Assembly: GCA_050330975.1 (NCBI GenBank)
Contig: JBHJHK010000341.1
Location: 1-9,346 of the forward strand
DNA: 9,346 nucleotides
Direction of reading: 5' to 3'
From: JBHJHK01 sp050330975
GTDB taxonomy: Bacteria > Pseudomonadota > Gammaproteobacteria > Competibacterales > Competibacteraceae
Shown here one piece after another: positions 1 to 5,790 of the stretch. The position numbers and the translations under genes are program-made. Numbering within the stretch: position 1 is the first letter of the stretch; each line of letters starts with the position of its first letter. A model generated the notes under the pieces. That model was not told the DNA's origin. It saw nothing but the letters and a program-made list of their open reading frames with translations, and ran no database searches.

Positions 1-611
1 TTGCCGCCCTTCATGAACGGTTGGCCGATCAGAGGATGACCCTGGCCAAGTTGCGCAAACTCGCTGGGTTAATGAGCCAGTCAGAAGCCTTGAAAGACCT
101 CGTGGGGGATGCCGAGGTCCCGTCCGATGAGCCATCAAAAGCATCATCGGACAAGGCCCCGGCTAAAACCCAACCGGACCCCGACAAAAAGCGATCCCAG
201 CGCAAACCCTCGCCGCCACCGGCCATCGACGAACGCTGCCATCATCACCATGCGTCCCTGAACAAAGGGGATCGCTGACCTGAGTGTGGCCAGGGCACGC
301 TCTACAAATACCCACCGGTGGTGCGCCTCCGGGTCAGCGGCCAGTCGCCCCTGCAGACCACTCAACACACCGTTGATCGGCTCCGATGCAACGCTTGCGG
401 GGCCTACTTCAACGCCCCCGTTCCTGAGACCGTTACCGACGATGGCCCCCTGGATCAGCAGTACGGTTACAGCGCCCGGGCCTTGATGGGGATCATCAAG
501 TTCCACGGCGGGGTGCCTTGCTATCGTCAGCAAAGCCTGCAGCAGCTGCTCGGGGCGCCCGTGAGTACCTCCACCATTAACGATCAGTGCGGGACCTTGA
601 GTGAGGATGTG
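1..611 (+). pseudogene. tnpC: IS66-family transposase (TnpC-type) N-terminal fragment, broken
   Basis: The frame is open at the left edge (reading ALHERLADQRMTLAKLRKL) and stays in one frame to about 611, with a single in-frame TGA at 276-278. A Lys/Pro-rich linker leads to HHHHASLNKGDR, the TGA, then PECGQG, and about 40 residues later RCNACG. Together these are the paired CxxC zinc ribbon typical of IS66 TnpC proteins (GDRCPECG in intact relatives), so the TGA replaces the first zinc Cys. The homologous part continues through YGYSARALMGIIKFHGG and STSTINDQ and stops at the 81-bp palindrome at 612. The whole DDE catalytic domain is missing. Both the nonsense codon and the truncation make it non-functional as a transposase. 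The IS66 assignment rests on recalled family motifs; the inactivity is seen directly. The part of the gene left of the window cannot be judged. Confidence 0.75.
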
Positions 612-692
612 GGTGGTGCCGCATGGCGGGTGATATGAGCTTTCCCGCACGTCGTCGTGCCTAGACTTCATCACCCAGCGTGCGGCACCACC
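612..692. repeat. 81-bp REPIN-like palindromic repeat, copy 1
   Basis: The outer arms GGTGGTGCCGCA (612-623) and TGCGGCACCACC (681-692) are perfect inverted repeats. Inner arms GGGTGAT (628-634) and ATCACCC (670-676) pair next, and the centre holds a hairpin GCACG-TCGT-CGTGC (647-660). The element recurs at 2093-2173 with about 73 of 81 positions identical. In the central hairpin the G-C closing pair here becomes A-T there, a compensated change. The end carries GTGG just before a small CCGC/GCGG hairpin (619-629), which resembles the GTRG-plus-hairpin layout of REP sequences, with two such ends inverted as in a REPIN. No target-site duplication is visible at its borders. It is the junction between the IS66 remnant and the RHS fragment. 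Confidence 0.8.
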
Positions 693-1339
693 CCTATGCG
701 CCGTATGGCCAGGTGGCGGAGGTGTACAACGTCAGCGGTCGGGCGACGCCGTTTTTGTACAACGGTCGCGATGGAGTGATGCGGGAGGCCAACGGGCTTT
801 ACCACATGCGGGCGCGGTATTATCATCCGGAGGTGAGGCGGTTTGTCTATCGGGATATTTTGAGGGATAGTGTGGATGCTCCGAAGACCTTAAATCGTTA
901 TGCTTATGTGGAAGGAAATCCCATTAAGTCCGTTGACCCAAGAGGTGAAAGCGCTATAGCTGTGTTGGGAGGAGTCACAAGTGGACTTATGTGCTTGCCA
1001 GTTCCCGGATCTAGAGTTGCAGGCACTGTGTTATTAATAGGGCTTCTTATTTTCTCTAACTCCACAGACAACGAAGATTCTCAGAAACCTTGCCCGCCTT
1101 GTAAGACAGTTAGCGGTAGGATAGTTCCGCTTGGAACCATTGCGCATAGACCTTTGGACACACCTCCACCAGGAAGAATAGAGCACGGCATTCTTGGTCC
1201 TCATTACAATATTTATCGAGCAAATCAGGCACCAAGAAACTCACCCAGGCCATGCAAGTGTTTCTGGCAATCTATTGGTGCTGTTCCACCAGGTGAATTG
1301 CCACCAGGGGCAATTCCCATTGAGCCATTTGCTAACTAA
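680..1339 (+). CDS. Orphan RHS C-terminal fragment with variable toxin-like tip
   Basis: Residues 6-90 of this frame are the end of an RHS-repeat-associated core: YAPYG, then FLYNGRDG, then GLYHMRARYYHPEVRRFVYRD, then NRYAYVEGNPIKSVDPRGE. A complete RHS protein would have over a thousand residues before this; here the frame is closed by TAG at 662-664 inside the palindrome. The listed GTG start and the first residues (MRHH) come from the palindrome arm and have no good Shine-Dalgarno, so translation is doubtful. After DPRGE comes a hydrophobic, Gly-rich stretch (about 92-126) and then an 80-residue tip with CPPC (138-141), HGILGPHYNIYRANQ (169-183), PCKCFWQ (191-197) and a Pro-rich end. In RHS proteins such tips are exchangeable toxin domains matched by a downstream immunity gene. 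I recall similar CFWQ-containing tips in other RHS proteins but cannot name the activity. Codon use is AT-richer from about 900 onward, which fits horizontal transfer. Confidence 0.7.
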   Translation: MRHHPYAPYGQVAEVYNVSGRATPFLYNGRDGVMREANGLYHMRARYYHPEVRRFVYRDILRDSVDAPKTLNRYAYVEGNPIKSVDPRGESAIAVLGGVTSGLMCLPVPGSRVAGTVLLIGLLIFSNSTDNEDSQKPCPPCKTVSGRIVPLGTIAHRPLDTPPPGRIEHGILGPHYNIYRANQAPRNSPRPCKCFWQSIGAVPPGELPPGAIPIEPFAN

Positions 1340-1353
1340 AATCAACCTGAAGC

Positions 1354-1358
1354 AGGAG
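1354..1358 (+). promoter_or_regulatory. Shine-Dalgarno AGGAG fixing the GTG start at 1366
   Basis: AGGAG lies 7 bases before GTG 1366, and no other plausible start codon is as well placed. It lies inside the 26-base gap after the RHS stop, so the small gene can be translated from the same message. Confidence 0.6.
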
Positions 1359-1365
1359 ATGACTC

Positions 1366-1599
1366 GTGAAATATCCAAACGGTGATCTAGCGCATATTGG
1401 TGATAGAGTAAGATTAGGGAATGAAGAAGGAATTGTTGTTTGCTCGATAGATACAGAAGAATATTCTGAAGAACACCCGAAGGAACAATGGAGTTATTTA
1501 GGAAAAGGGGTAATGGTCGAATTTCGCAAGTTCGGTTTAATTCATTACGAGGAACCTGAGAATGATTTGAGACTCATTGCTCGCGCCAAACCTTCTTAA
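1366..1599 (+). CDS. Small acidic protein, putative immunity partner of the RHS tip
   Basis: This encodes a 77-residue soluble protein with no signal peptide or membrane segment. It is rich in Glu/Asp (EEYSEEHPKEQW in the middle) and in predicted beta strands (DRVRLGNEEGIVVCSID, GVMVEFRKFGLIHYEE, LRLIAR), suggesting a small beta-barrel. It starts 26 bases after the RHS tip's stop codon with a good Shine-Dalgarno sequence. The short length, acidity, AT-rich codons shared with the tip and the position directly behind a polymorphic-toxin C-terminus are what is expected of an immunity gene that neutralises that tip. I recall proteins with a similar SEEYPE...W...GLIHY pattern beside other RHS genes, but this was not checked. 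The gene looks intact although its RHS partner is truncated, so it may survive as an orphan protecting against incoming toxin from relatives. Confidence 0.65.
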   Translation: MKYPNGDLAHIGDRVRLGNEEGIVVCSIDTEEYSEEHPKEQWSYLGKGVMVEFRKFGLIHYEEPENDLRLIARAKPS

Positions 1600-1938
1600 A
1601 TGCTTTATTTTTATAAGCACTCAGTTAAGGACAGTTTTGTTCGCTAAGTGGAGCGGGCGTAGGCTCGAGGATGGATACCAAATACCAAATGGGAGGCGAT
1701 GATGATGACGAATTGGGATGCAAACGCTATTATCACAACCCAATGGCCTCCTCTTCGGCAACAAACGGATGGATGCTGGCGCAGAGCATGGCGAGTGGCG
1801 TCTGAGTGTCCTTACCCAAATGATGACAGCAATTCCCGCTAGCTTGACAGGGCTACGAAGAATCAATACGTTAGCTCTCATACGCTCACCGCTTAGTTCG
1901 TTTCGTCCTTTTTTAAATATGCCTTGCATGGTCGGGCC
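1600..1938. other. Gene-free stretch behind the RHS tip cassette
   Basis: About 340 bases of mixed composition. Open frames on both strands (1718-2002 + and 1621-1929 -) have no recognisable motif, no Shine-Dalgarno and poor codon use. A weak hairpin TGCTT/AAGCA (1601-1605 with 1615-1619, AT-rich loop) follows the immunity stop but lacks a T-tract. It is most likely decayed accessory DNA; I see nothing else in it. Confidence 0.4.
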
Positions 1939-1963
1939 GGTGGTGCCGCACGCCGAGTGGCGT
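1939..1963. repeat. Half copy (single REP-like unit) of the palindromic repeat
   Basis: GGTGGTGCCGCA (1939-1950) matches the outer arm of the 81-bp elements exactly. The following bases match the reverse complement of copy 1's right end best (15 identical bases in a row), so it is an inverted half. It then forms its own perfect hairpin ACGCC-GAGT-GGCGT (1950-1963). GTGG before a hairpin is the layout of a single REP unit. No matching second arm of its own is present within 80 bases. Confidence 0.55.
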
Positions 1964-2092
1964 AATTTATTTATGCAACTTTTCTGCTGTTGGCGCCATT
2001 AAAGATTCGCATTTCTTCGTTGTGGTGGTGAACCCATAACCAAATAACACCAATGTGATTCTCAAGTTTCTTCGAAAATGATAGTGTTTTTC

Positions 2093-2173
2093 GGTGGTGC
2101 CGCATGGCGGGTGATATGAGATTTCCCGCACATCTTTGTGCCTGGACCTCATCACCCAGAGTGCGGCAACACC
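2093..2173. repeat. 81-bp REPIN-like palindromic repeat, copy 2
   Basis: Same length and orientation as the element at 612-692. The left arm GGTGGTGCCGCA (2093-2104) is identical; the right arm has one change (TGCGGCAACACC, 2162-2173). The inner arms GGGTGAT (2109-2115) and ATCACCC (2151-2157) are conserved. The central hairpin is GCACA-TCTT-TGTGC (2128-2141), where both sides of the closing pair changed together relative to copy 1. With copy 1 it brackets the RHS tip and the small gene. Direct orientation means recombination between the copies would delete the 1.4-kb segment. Confidence 0.8.
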
Positions 2174-2468
2174 CCAGGAAGCGCTTGGGTAGGGATTGGG
2201 TTTTGTGGATCCAGCGACTCATAACGAAAATTAGCCCTTCGGTTGGCAAGAGGTGAGGCACCATTACACCACAGCCCCGGGTCCCAACGGTGGTGGGGTC
2301 GGCGGCGGCGCCATGGCCAACTCGGGGAATCCAACCCTCGGGAGTCGCTGTCAATGCCCGCTAGGTGGCCTCGCCGCCTGCCGATTGAGACTTGAACAAT
2401 TGATCTCGGGCGATGTCCCGGTGGAACAAGGCTTCGATCTATCCACCGTCGAGAGAGGATACTGTTCC
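2174..2468. other. Upstream region of the dienelactone hydrolase gene
   Basis: The frame of the hydrolase stays open upstream to a GTG at 2253, but the encoded residues (Gly/Pro-rich, no homology seen) precede a clear signal peptide and are unlikely to be translated. GTGAGGCACCATTAC at 2253-2267 resembles a decayed outer arm of the palindromic repeat (GTGCGGCACCACC). I could not find a convincing -35/-10 pair. Confidence 0.35.
2452..2459 (+). promoter_or_regulatory. Shine-Dalgarno AGAGAGGA deciding the ATG at 2469
   Basis: The purine-rich AGAGAGGA ends 9 bases before ATG 2469. The protein from this ATG begins with a signal peptide, so this start is preferred over the upstream GTG 2253. Confidence 0.55.
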
Positions 2469-3209
2469 ATGGGCCAGCTAATCGCTTTATTCGCCATTAT
2501 CGCGCCTTTGACCACTTGGGCGGCCAGTGGGGAAAGCATCACCTACGCCATGGACGGCCAAGACTACGAGGGCTACTACGCAAGCCCTGGGGACGATGCG
2601 CCGTTGGTGTTGATCATCCACGATTGGGACGGCCTCACCGACTACGAGATCCAGCGGGCCGATATGCTGGCGGAGATGGGCTACGCCGCCTTTGTCGCCG
2701 ACCTGTTTGGCGCCGGGGTGCGACCCACCGCCACCGCCGACAAGCAGCGCCTCACCAGGGCGCTGTACGGCGACCGCGCCAAGATGCGCGCCCTGATGAA
2801 CCAAGCTTTAGCCACCGCCGAAGCCCAGGGGGCCAACGTCGACAACGCCGTGGCCATGGGCTATTGCTTTGGCGGGGCAGCGGTGTTGGAGCTGGCCCGC
2901 TCCGGGGCCGACCTCAAGGGCTTTGCCCCCTTCCACGGCGGCCTATCCACCCCCGAGGGCCAGGACTATAGCCGGGCCCAAGGGCGCTATTTGGTCCTCC
3001 ACGGCACCGCCGACCGGGTGGTCCCCATGGAAGACTTTGCCGATCTGGCCGTGGCCCTGGAACAGGCGGGCCTCGACCACGAGATGATCACCTACGGCGG
3101 CGCCCCCCACGCCTTTACGGTGTTCGGCTCCGACCGCTACCGGGAAGAGGCCGATCAACAGTCCTGGGCGGCGTTTAGTCGCTTCCTCGACACCACCCTG
3201 CGCCCCTGA
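2469..3209 (+). CDS. Secreted dienelactone hydrolase family protein
   Basis: A 246-residue alpha/beta hydrolase, the usual length for the dienelactone hydrolase family plus a signal peptide. Residues 1-18 (MGQLIALFAIIAPLTTWA, then A-S) look like a cleavable Sec signal peptide, so the enzyme probably acts in the periplasm. The nucleophile elbow is GYCFGG with Cys133; Asp182 (HGTADRVVP) and His214 (GGAPHAFTV) complete the Cys-Asp-His triad typical of this family. The N-terminal LVLIIHDWDGLTDYE matches the oxyanion-region pattern. The family hydrolyses dienelactones and other small esters or lactones; the true substrate here is unknown, and periplasmic members are often unrelated to aromatic degradation. 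The start at 2469 is supported by AGAGAGGA and the signal peptide. It is followed after 51 bases by the PdxR-like gene on the same strand, which may be co-transcribed. The last codons and stop are duplicated in tandem just downstream. Confidence 0.9.
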   Translation: MGQLIALFAIIAPLTTWAASGESITYAMDGQDYEGYYASPGDDAPLVLIIHDWDGLTDYEIQRADMLAEMGYAAFVADLFGAGVRPTATADKQRLTRALYGDRAKMRALMNQALATAEAQGANVDNAVAMGYCFGGAAVLELARSGADLKGFAPFHGGLSTPEGQDYSRAQGRYLVLHGTADRVVPMEDFADLAVALEQAGLDHEMITYGGAPHAFTVFGSDRYREEADQQSWAAFSRFLDTTLRP

Positions 3210-3238
3210 CGCAGCGACACCACCCTGCGCCCCTGACG
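3188..3238 (+). repeat. Tandem duplication of the 3' end of the hydrolase gene
   Basis: A 24-base sequence (3188-3211) covering the last codons, the TGA stop and two further bases is repeated exactly at 3215-3238, a period of 27 bases. The period is a multiple of three, so the second copy repeats the codons and stop in the same frame. It looks like a recent slippage duplication and gives a ready back-up stop. Confidence 0.85.
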
Positions 3239-3260
3239 GGGCGATATCTTCCCGCGCGCT

Positions 3261-4769
3261 ATGCTCGAATACCTCCCCAACCTCGACGCCGCCGCGGGGG
3301 ACACCCTCCAGGCCAAGCTCTTCAACGACCTGCGCCAGGGCATCCTCTCGGGTCGCCTGGCTCCCCATGACCGCTTGCCGTCGTCGCGCCACTTGGCCGC
3401 CCACCTGGCCATCTCCCGCAACACGGTTTTAGCGGTCTACGAGCAGCTCATGGCCGAGGGTTACCTGGAGAGCCAGGGACCCAAGGGCACCTACGTCTCA
3501 TCGGCCGTACCCGTGGCCAGGCCCCGTGCCCCTGGACCCGTTTCGGCCCCTCCGCGCCCCCGGGATCCCCCGGGCAGCGCCAACCCCCGGAGCCGTGGCG
3601 TTCCACCCCCGGGGGTCGAGCCCTTTAAACTGTGGTACGGCGCCTATGCACCGGCCCACTTTCCCGCCGTGGCCTGGCACACCGCCGTGCGCGAGGCCCT
3701 CTTGAAGTGTCGCGGTGATTACAGCCGTGACCCCGACCCCCTGGGGGATGGGGCCCTGCGCGCCGCCATCGCCCAGCGGGTGTTGGTGGCCCGGGGCCTG
3801 GTGGCCGACCCCGGGAATATCGTCATCACCTCCGGGTTCCAAGCGTCCTTGGGGCTTTTGCTCACGTGCCTGTCCCCCCAACCCCTGCGGGTCGCCGTGG
3901 AGAACCCTTGCTACGCCCCGGCGCTGAGGGTGTTGCGGGAGCGGGGGGACGCGGTGGTGCGGATTGCCGTGGATCGGTGGGGTCTCCAGGTGGCCGAACT
4001 CAAGCGTCACGCGCTGGATGTGGTCATCGTCACCCCCTCCCACCAATTTCCCACCGGGGCCACCTTGCCCATGGAGCGCCGCGCCGCCCTCCTGGCCTGG
4101 GCCAAAGGGACGGGTGCGCGGGTGATTGAAGACGACTTCGACAGCGACTTTCGCTACGACCGCCGCCCTTTGACGGCCCTGGCCGGGCTCGATGGGACCA
4201 AGGGCACGGTGATCTACTGCGGCACGTTCTCCAAAACCCTGGGGCCGGGGCTGCGCCTCGCCTACTGCGTGTTGCCCCCGGCGCTTCAACCCCGGGACCC
4301 CTTGGGATGCGCCGCCGTCGACCCCTTGCCCGGCCTGGAGCAACGGGCCTTGGCCCACCTGCTGACGTCGGGGGCCTACGCCCGCCACGTGCGGCGCCTG
4401 CGCCGCCACCACAAAGAGGTGCGGGATATCCTGGTGAACGCCTGCCAGACGCTGTTCGGCGCCGAGTCCGTCTTTGGCCACGAGGGGGGGATGCACTTTT
4501 GTCTCGATCCCCGGGCGACGGGCCATGGCCCCGAAGGGTTTGCCGCCGCGGCGGCCGACGCGGGTATTGAGTTGTCTCCCCTGGTCCAGGCCAGCTGCAG
4601 TTTTGAGCCCCGGGGGGACGCGACTTCCGCCGCCCTGGCCCGGGCGTTGATCGTCGGCTTTGGCGGCTTGACCGTCGATGTCGCGCCCACCGTCGCCGCC
4701 CGCCTCGCCGAGGTTTTCGCCGCCCCGGGCTTTGAGTCGACCCCGCTCCACAAGGGTATGGCCCCATAA
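3261..4769 (+). CDS. pdxR: MocR/GntR-family transcriptional regulator, probable PdxR
   Basis: 502 residues with the MocR layout. A GntR winged helix at about 13-78 (LFNDLRQGILSGRLAPHDRL, then SSRHLAAHLAISRNTV, then EQLMAEGYLES) is followed by a Pro/Arg-rich linker (about 85-120) and a fold-type I aminotransferase-like domain to the end. The PLP site is intact: Asp291/292 in VIEDDFDSDFRY would hold the pyridine nitrogen, and Lys325 in GTFSKTLGPGLRLAY would form the Schiff base. Such proteins bind PLP as an effector and are not expected to transaminate. Lying 85 bases before pdxS on the same strand makes PdxR, regulator of the PLP synthase genes, the likely identity; in studied bacteria PdxR activates pdxST when PLP is scarce. 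In many genomes PdxR is divergent from pdxST; here it is co-directional. No strong Shine-Dalgarno precedes ATG 3261. A different MocR specificity is possible. Confidence 0.88.
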   Translation: MLEYLPNLDAAAGDTLQAKLFNDLRQGILSGRLAPHDRLPSSRHLAAHLAISRNTVLAVYEQLMAEGYLESQGPKGTYVSSAVPVARPRAPGPVSAPPRPRDPPGSANPRSRGVPPPGVEPFKLWYGAYAPAHFPAVAWHTAVREALLKCRGDYSRDPDPLGDGALRAAIAQRVLVARGLVADPGNIVITSGFQASLGLLLTCLSPQPLRVAVENPCYAPALRVLRERGDAVVRIAVDRWGLQVAELKRHALDVVIVTPSHQFPTGATLPMERRAALLAWAKGTGARVIEDDFDSDFRYDRRPLTALAGLDGTKGTVIYCGTFSKTLGPGLRLAYCVLPPALQPRDPLGCAAVDPLPGLEQRALAHLLTSGAYARHVRRLRRHHKEVRDILVNACQTLFGAESVFGHEGGMHFCLDPRATGHGPEGFAAAAADAGIELSPLVQASCSFEPRGDATSAALARALIVGFGGLTVDVAPTVAARLAEVFAAPGFESTPLHKGMAP

Positions 4770-4854
4770 AAATGCCTAGAGATGGCTCTTTTAGGGGGCC
4801 ATGCCCTGCCCTAGCCTAGGTGCTTGTTAGTTATACAACATTGAGACAAGTGCC
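4770..4854 (+). promoter_or_regulatory. pdxR-pdxS intergenic region, candidate pdxS promoter/PdxR site
   Basis: These 85 bases would hold the pdxS control region if pdxST is regulated separately. TATACA (4832-4837) is a possible -10 with no recognisable -35 at the proper distance, which would fit an activator-dependent promoter. GCCTAG occurs at 4774-4779 and again at 4814-4819, 40 bases apart in direct orientation (about four helical turns); the second is part of the palindrome CCTAGG (4815-4820). Direct repeats are common in MocR operators, so these are candidates only. TAGGG/CCCTA (4792-4796 with 4809-4813) could form a small hairpin. pdxS has only a weak Shine-Dalgarno (GAGACAAG). Confidence 0.35.
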
Positions 4855-5790
4855 ATGAACAATAACCCCTCTAGTGATACCCACCCCAACCCGGCGTCGA
4901 GCCTCGAGGCCCAACAGGGCAGCTTCAAGGTCAAAGCTGGCCTGGCCCAGATGCTCAAGGGCGGGGTCATCATGGATGTGGCCAACCCCGAACAGGCCGT
5001 TATCGCCGAGGAAGCCGGCGCCGTGGCGGTGATGGCGTTGGAGCGGGTGCCCGCCGATATCCGCGCCCAGGGGGGGGTGGCGCGGATGTCCGACCCCGGG
5101 ATGATCCGCGAGATCATGGCGGCGGTATCTATCCCCGTCATGGCCAAGGCCCGCATTGGCCACTTCGTCGAAGCCCAAGTCCTCCAGGCCGTGGGAGTGG
5201 ACTACATCGACGAAAGCGAGGTCCTCACCCCCGCCGACGACCAATACCACATCTGGAAGCACGATTTTAAGGTGCCCTTTGTCTGCGGCTGTCGCAACTT
5301 GGGTGAGGCCTTGCGGCGCATTGGCGAAGGGGCGGCCATGATCCGCACCAAGGGCGAGCCCGGCACCGGCGACGTGGTGGAAGCCGTGCGCCACGCCCGC
5401 ACCGTCTTGGGGGAGATTCGCACCCTCCAGAACATGCCCATGGATGAACTCATGACCTTTGCCAAGCACCTCGGCGCCCCTCTGGAACTGGTCCAGGAAA
5501 CCCGCTCCCTGGGTCGGTTACCGGTGGTGAACTTCGCCGCCGGCGGCATCGCTACCCCCGCTGACGCGGCGCTTCTCATGCAACTGGGGGTGGACGGGGT
5601 GTTTGTGGGCTCGGGGATCTTCAAGAGCGGCGATCCCAAGCGCCGGGCCCGGGCCATCGTCGAGGCCACCACCCACTACCAAAACCCCGAGCTCATCGCC
5701 GAGGTGAGCCAAAATCTCGGGGAGGCCATGGTGGGCATCAACGTCGATACCTTGCCCACGACTGAGCAGATGGCCAAGCGGGGTTGGTGA
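4855..5790 (+). CDS. pdxS: Pyridoxal 5'-phosphate synthase, lyase subunit PdxS
   Basis: A 311-residue cytoplasmic (beta/alpha)8-barrel that makes pyridoxal 5'-phosphate directly from ribose 5-phosphate, glyceraldehyde 3-phosphate and ammonia, the DXP-independent vitamin B6 route. Asp41 (GGVIMDV), Lys98 (MAKARIGHFVEA) and Lys166 (RTKGEPGTG) correspond in identity and spacing (57 and 68 residues apart) to the Asp24, Lys81 and Lys149 of the Bacillus enzyme. Other hallmarks are ALERVPADIR, YIDESEVLTPAD, FVCGCRNLGEALRRI and FAAGGIATPADAA. The N-terminus is about 15 residues longer than usual and polar (MNNNPSSDTHPNP). The gene overlaps pdxT by 4 bases. PdxS forms dodecamers decorated by PdxT glutaminase subunits. 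Identity is certain from the motifs; regulation by the upstream PdxR-like gene is inferred from position. Confidence 0.98.
   Translation: MNNNPSSDTHPNPASSLEAQQGSFKVKAGLAQMLKGGVIMDVANPEQAVIAEEAGAVAVMALERVPADIRAQGGVARMSDPGMIREIMAAVSIPVMAKARIGHFVEAQVLQAVGVDYIDESEVLTPADDQYHIWKHDFKVPFVCGCRNLGEALRRIGEGAAMIRTKGEPGTGDVVEAVRHARTVLGEIRTLQNMPMDELMTFAKHLGAPLELVQETRSLGRLPVVNFAAGGIATPADAALLMQLGVDGVFVGSGIFKSGDPKRRARAIVEATTHYQNPELIAEVSQNLGEAMVGINVDTLPTTEQMAKRGW

Noticed and set aside
318..638. Separate 106-aa + strand gene
   Set aside because: It is the same frame as the upstream transposase piece, continuing after the in-frame TGA at 276-278, and its last residues come from the palindrome. It is part of the IS66 remnant, not a gene of its own.
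144..674. 176-aa minus-strand open frame
   Set aside because: It lies opposite the transposase remnant and copy 1 of the palindrome, and has no recognisable domain. Its start-side residues (MMKSRHDDVRESSYHPPCGTT) are just the repeat read backwards and recur at copy 2.
612..692. IS terminal inverted repeat of the IS66 element
   Set aside because: The repeat lies inside the transposase frame, is a self-contained palindrome and recurs as a whole elsewhere without transposase sequence, so it is a separate element.
612..2173. CRISPR array made of the 81-bp repeats
   Set aside because: There are only two full copies 1.4 kb apart with genes between them; repeat length and spacing do not fit a CRISPR.
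2253..2468. N-terminal extension of the hydrolase from GTG 2253
   Set aside because: It would put 72 low-complexity residues before a clear signal peptide; ATG 2469 has a Shine-Dalgarno and fits the family length.
3498..4751. 417-aa and shorter antisense frames opposite pdxR
   Set aside because: They are long only because GC-rich coding DNA has few stops on the other strand. The translations are Gly/Pro/Arg-rich without domains, while the + strand has full MocR motifs.
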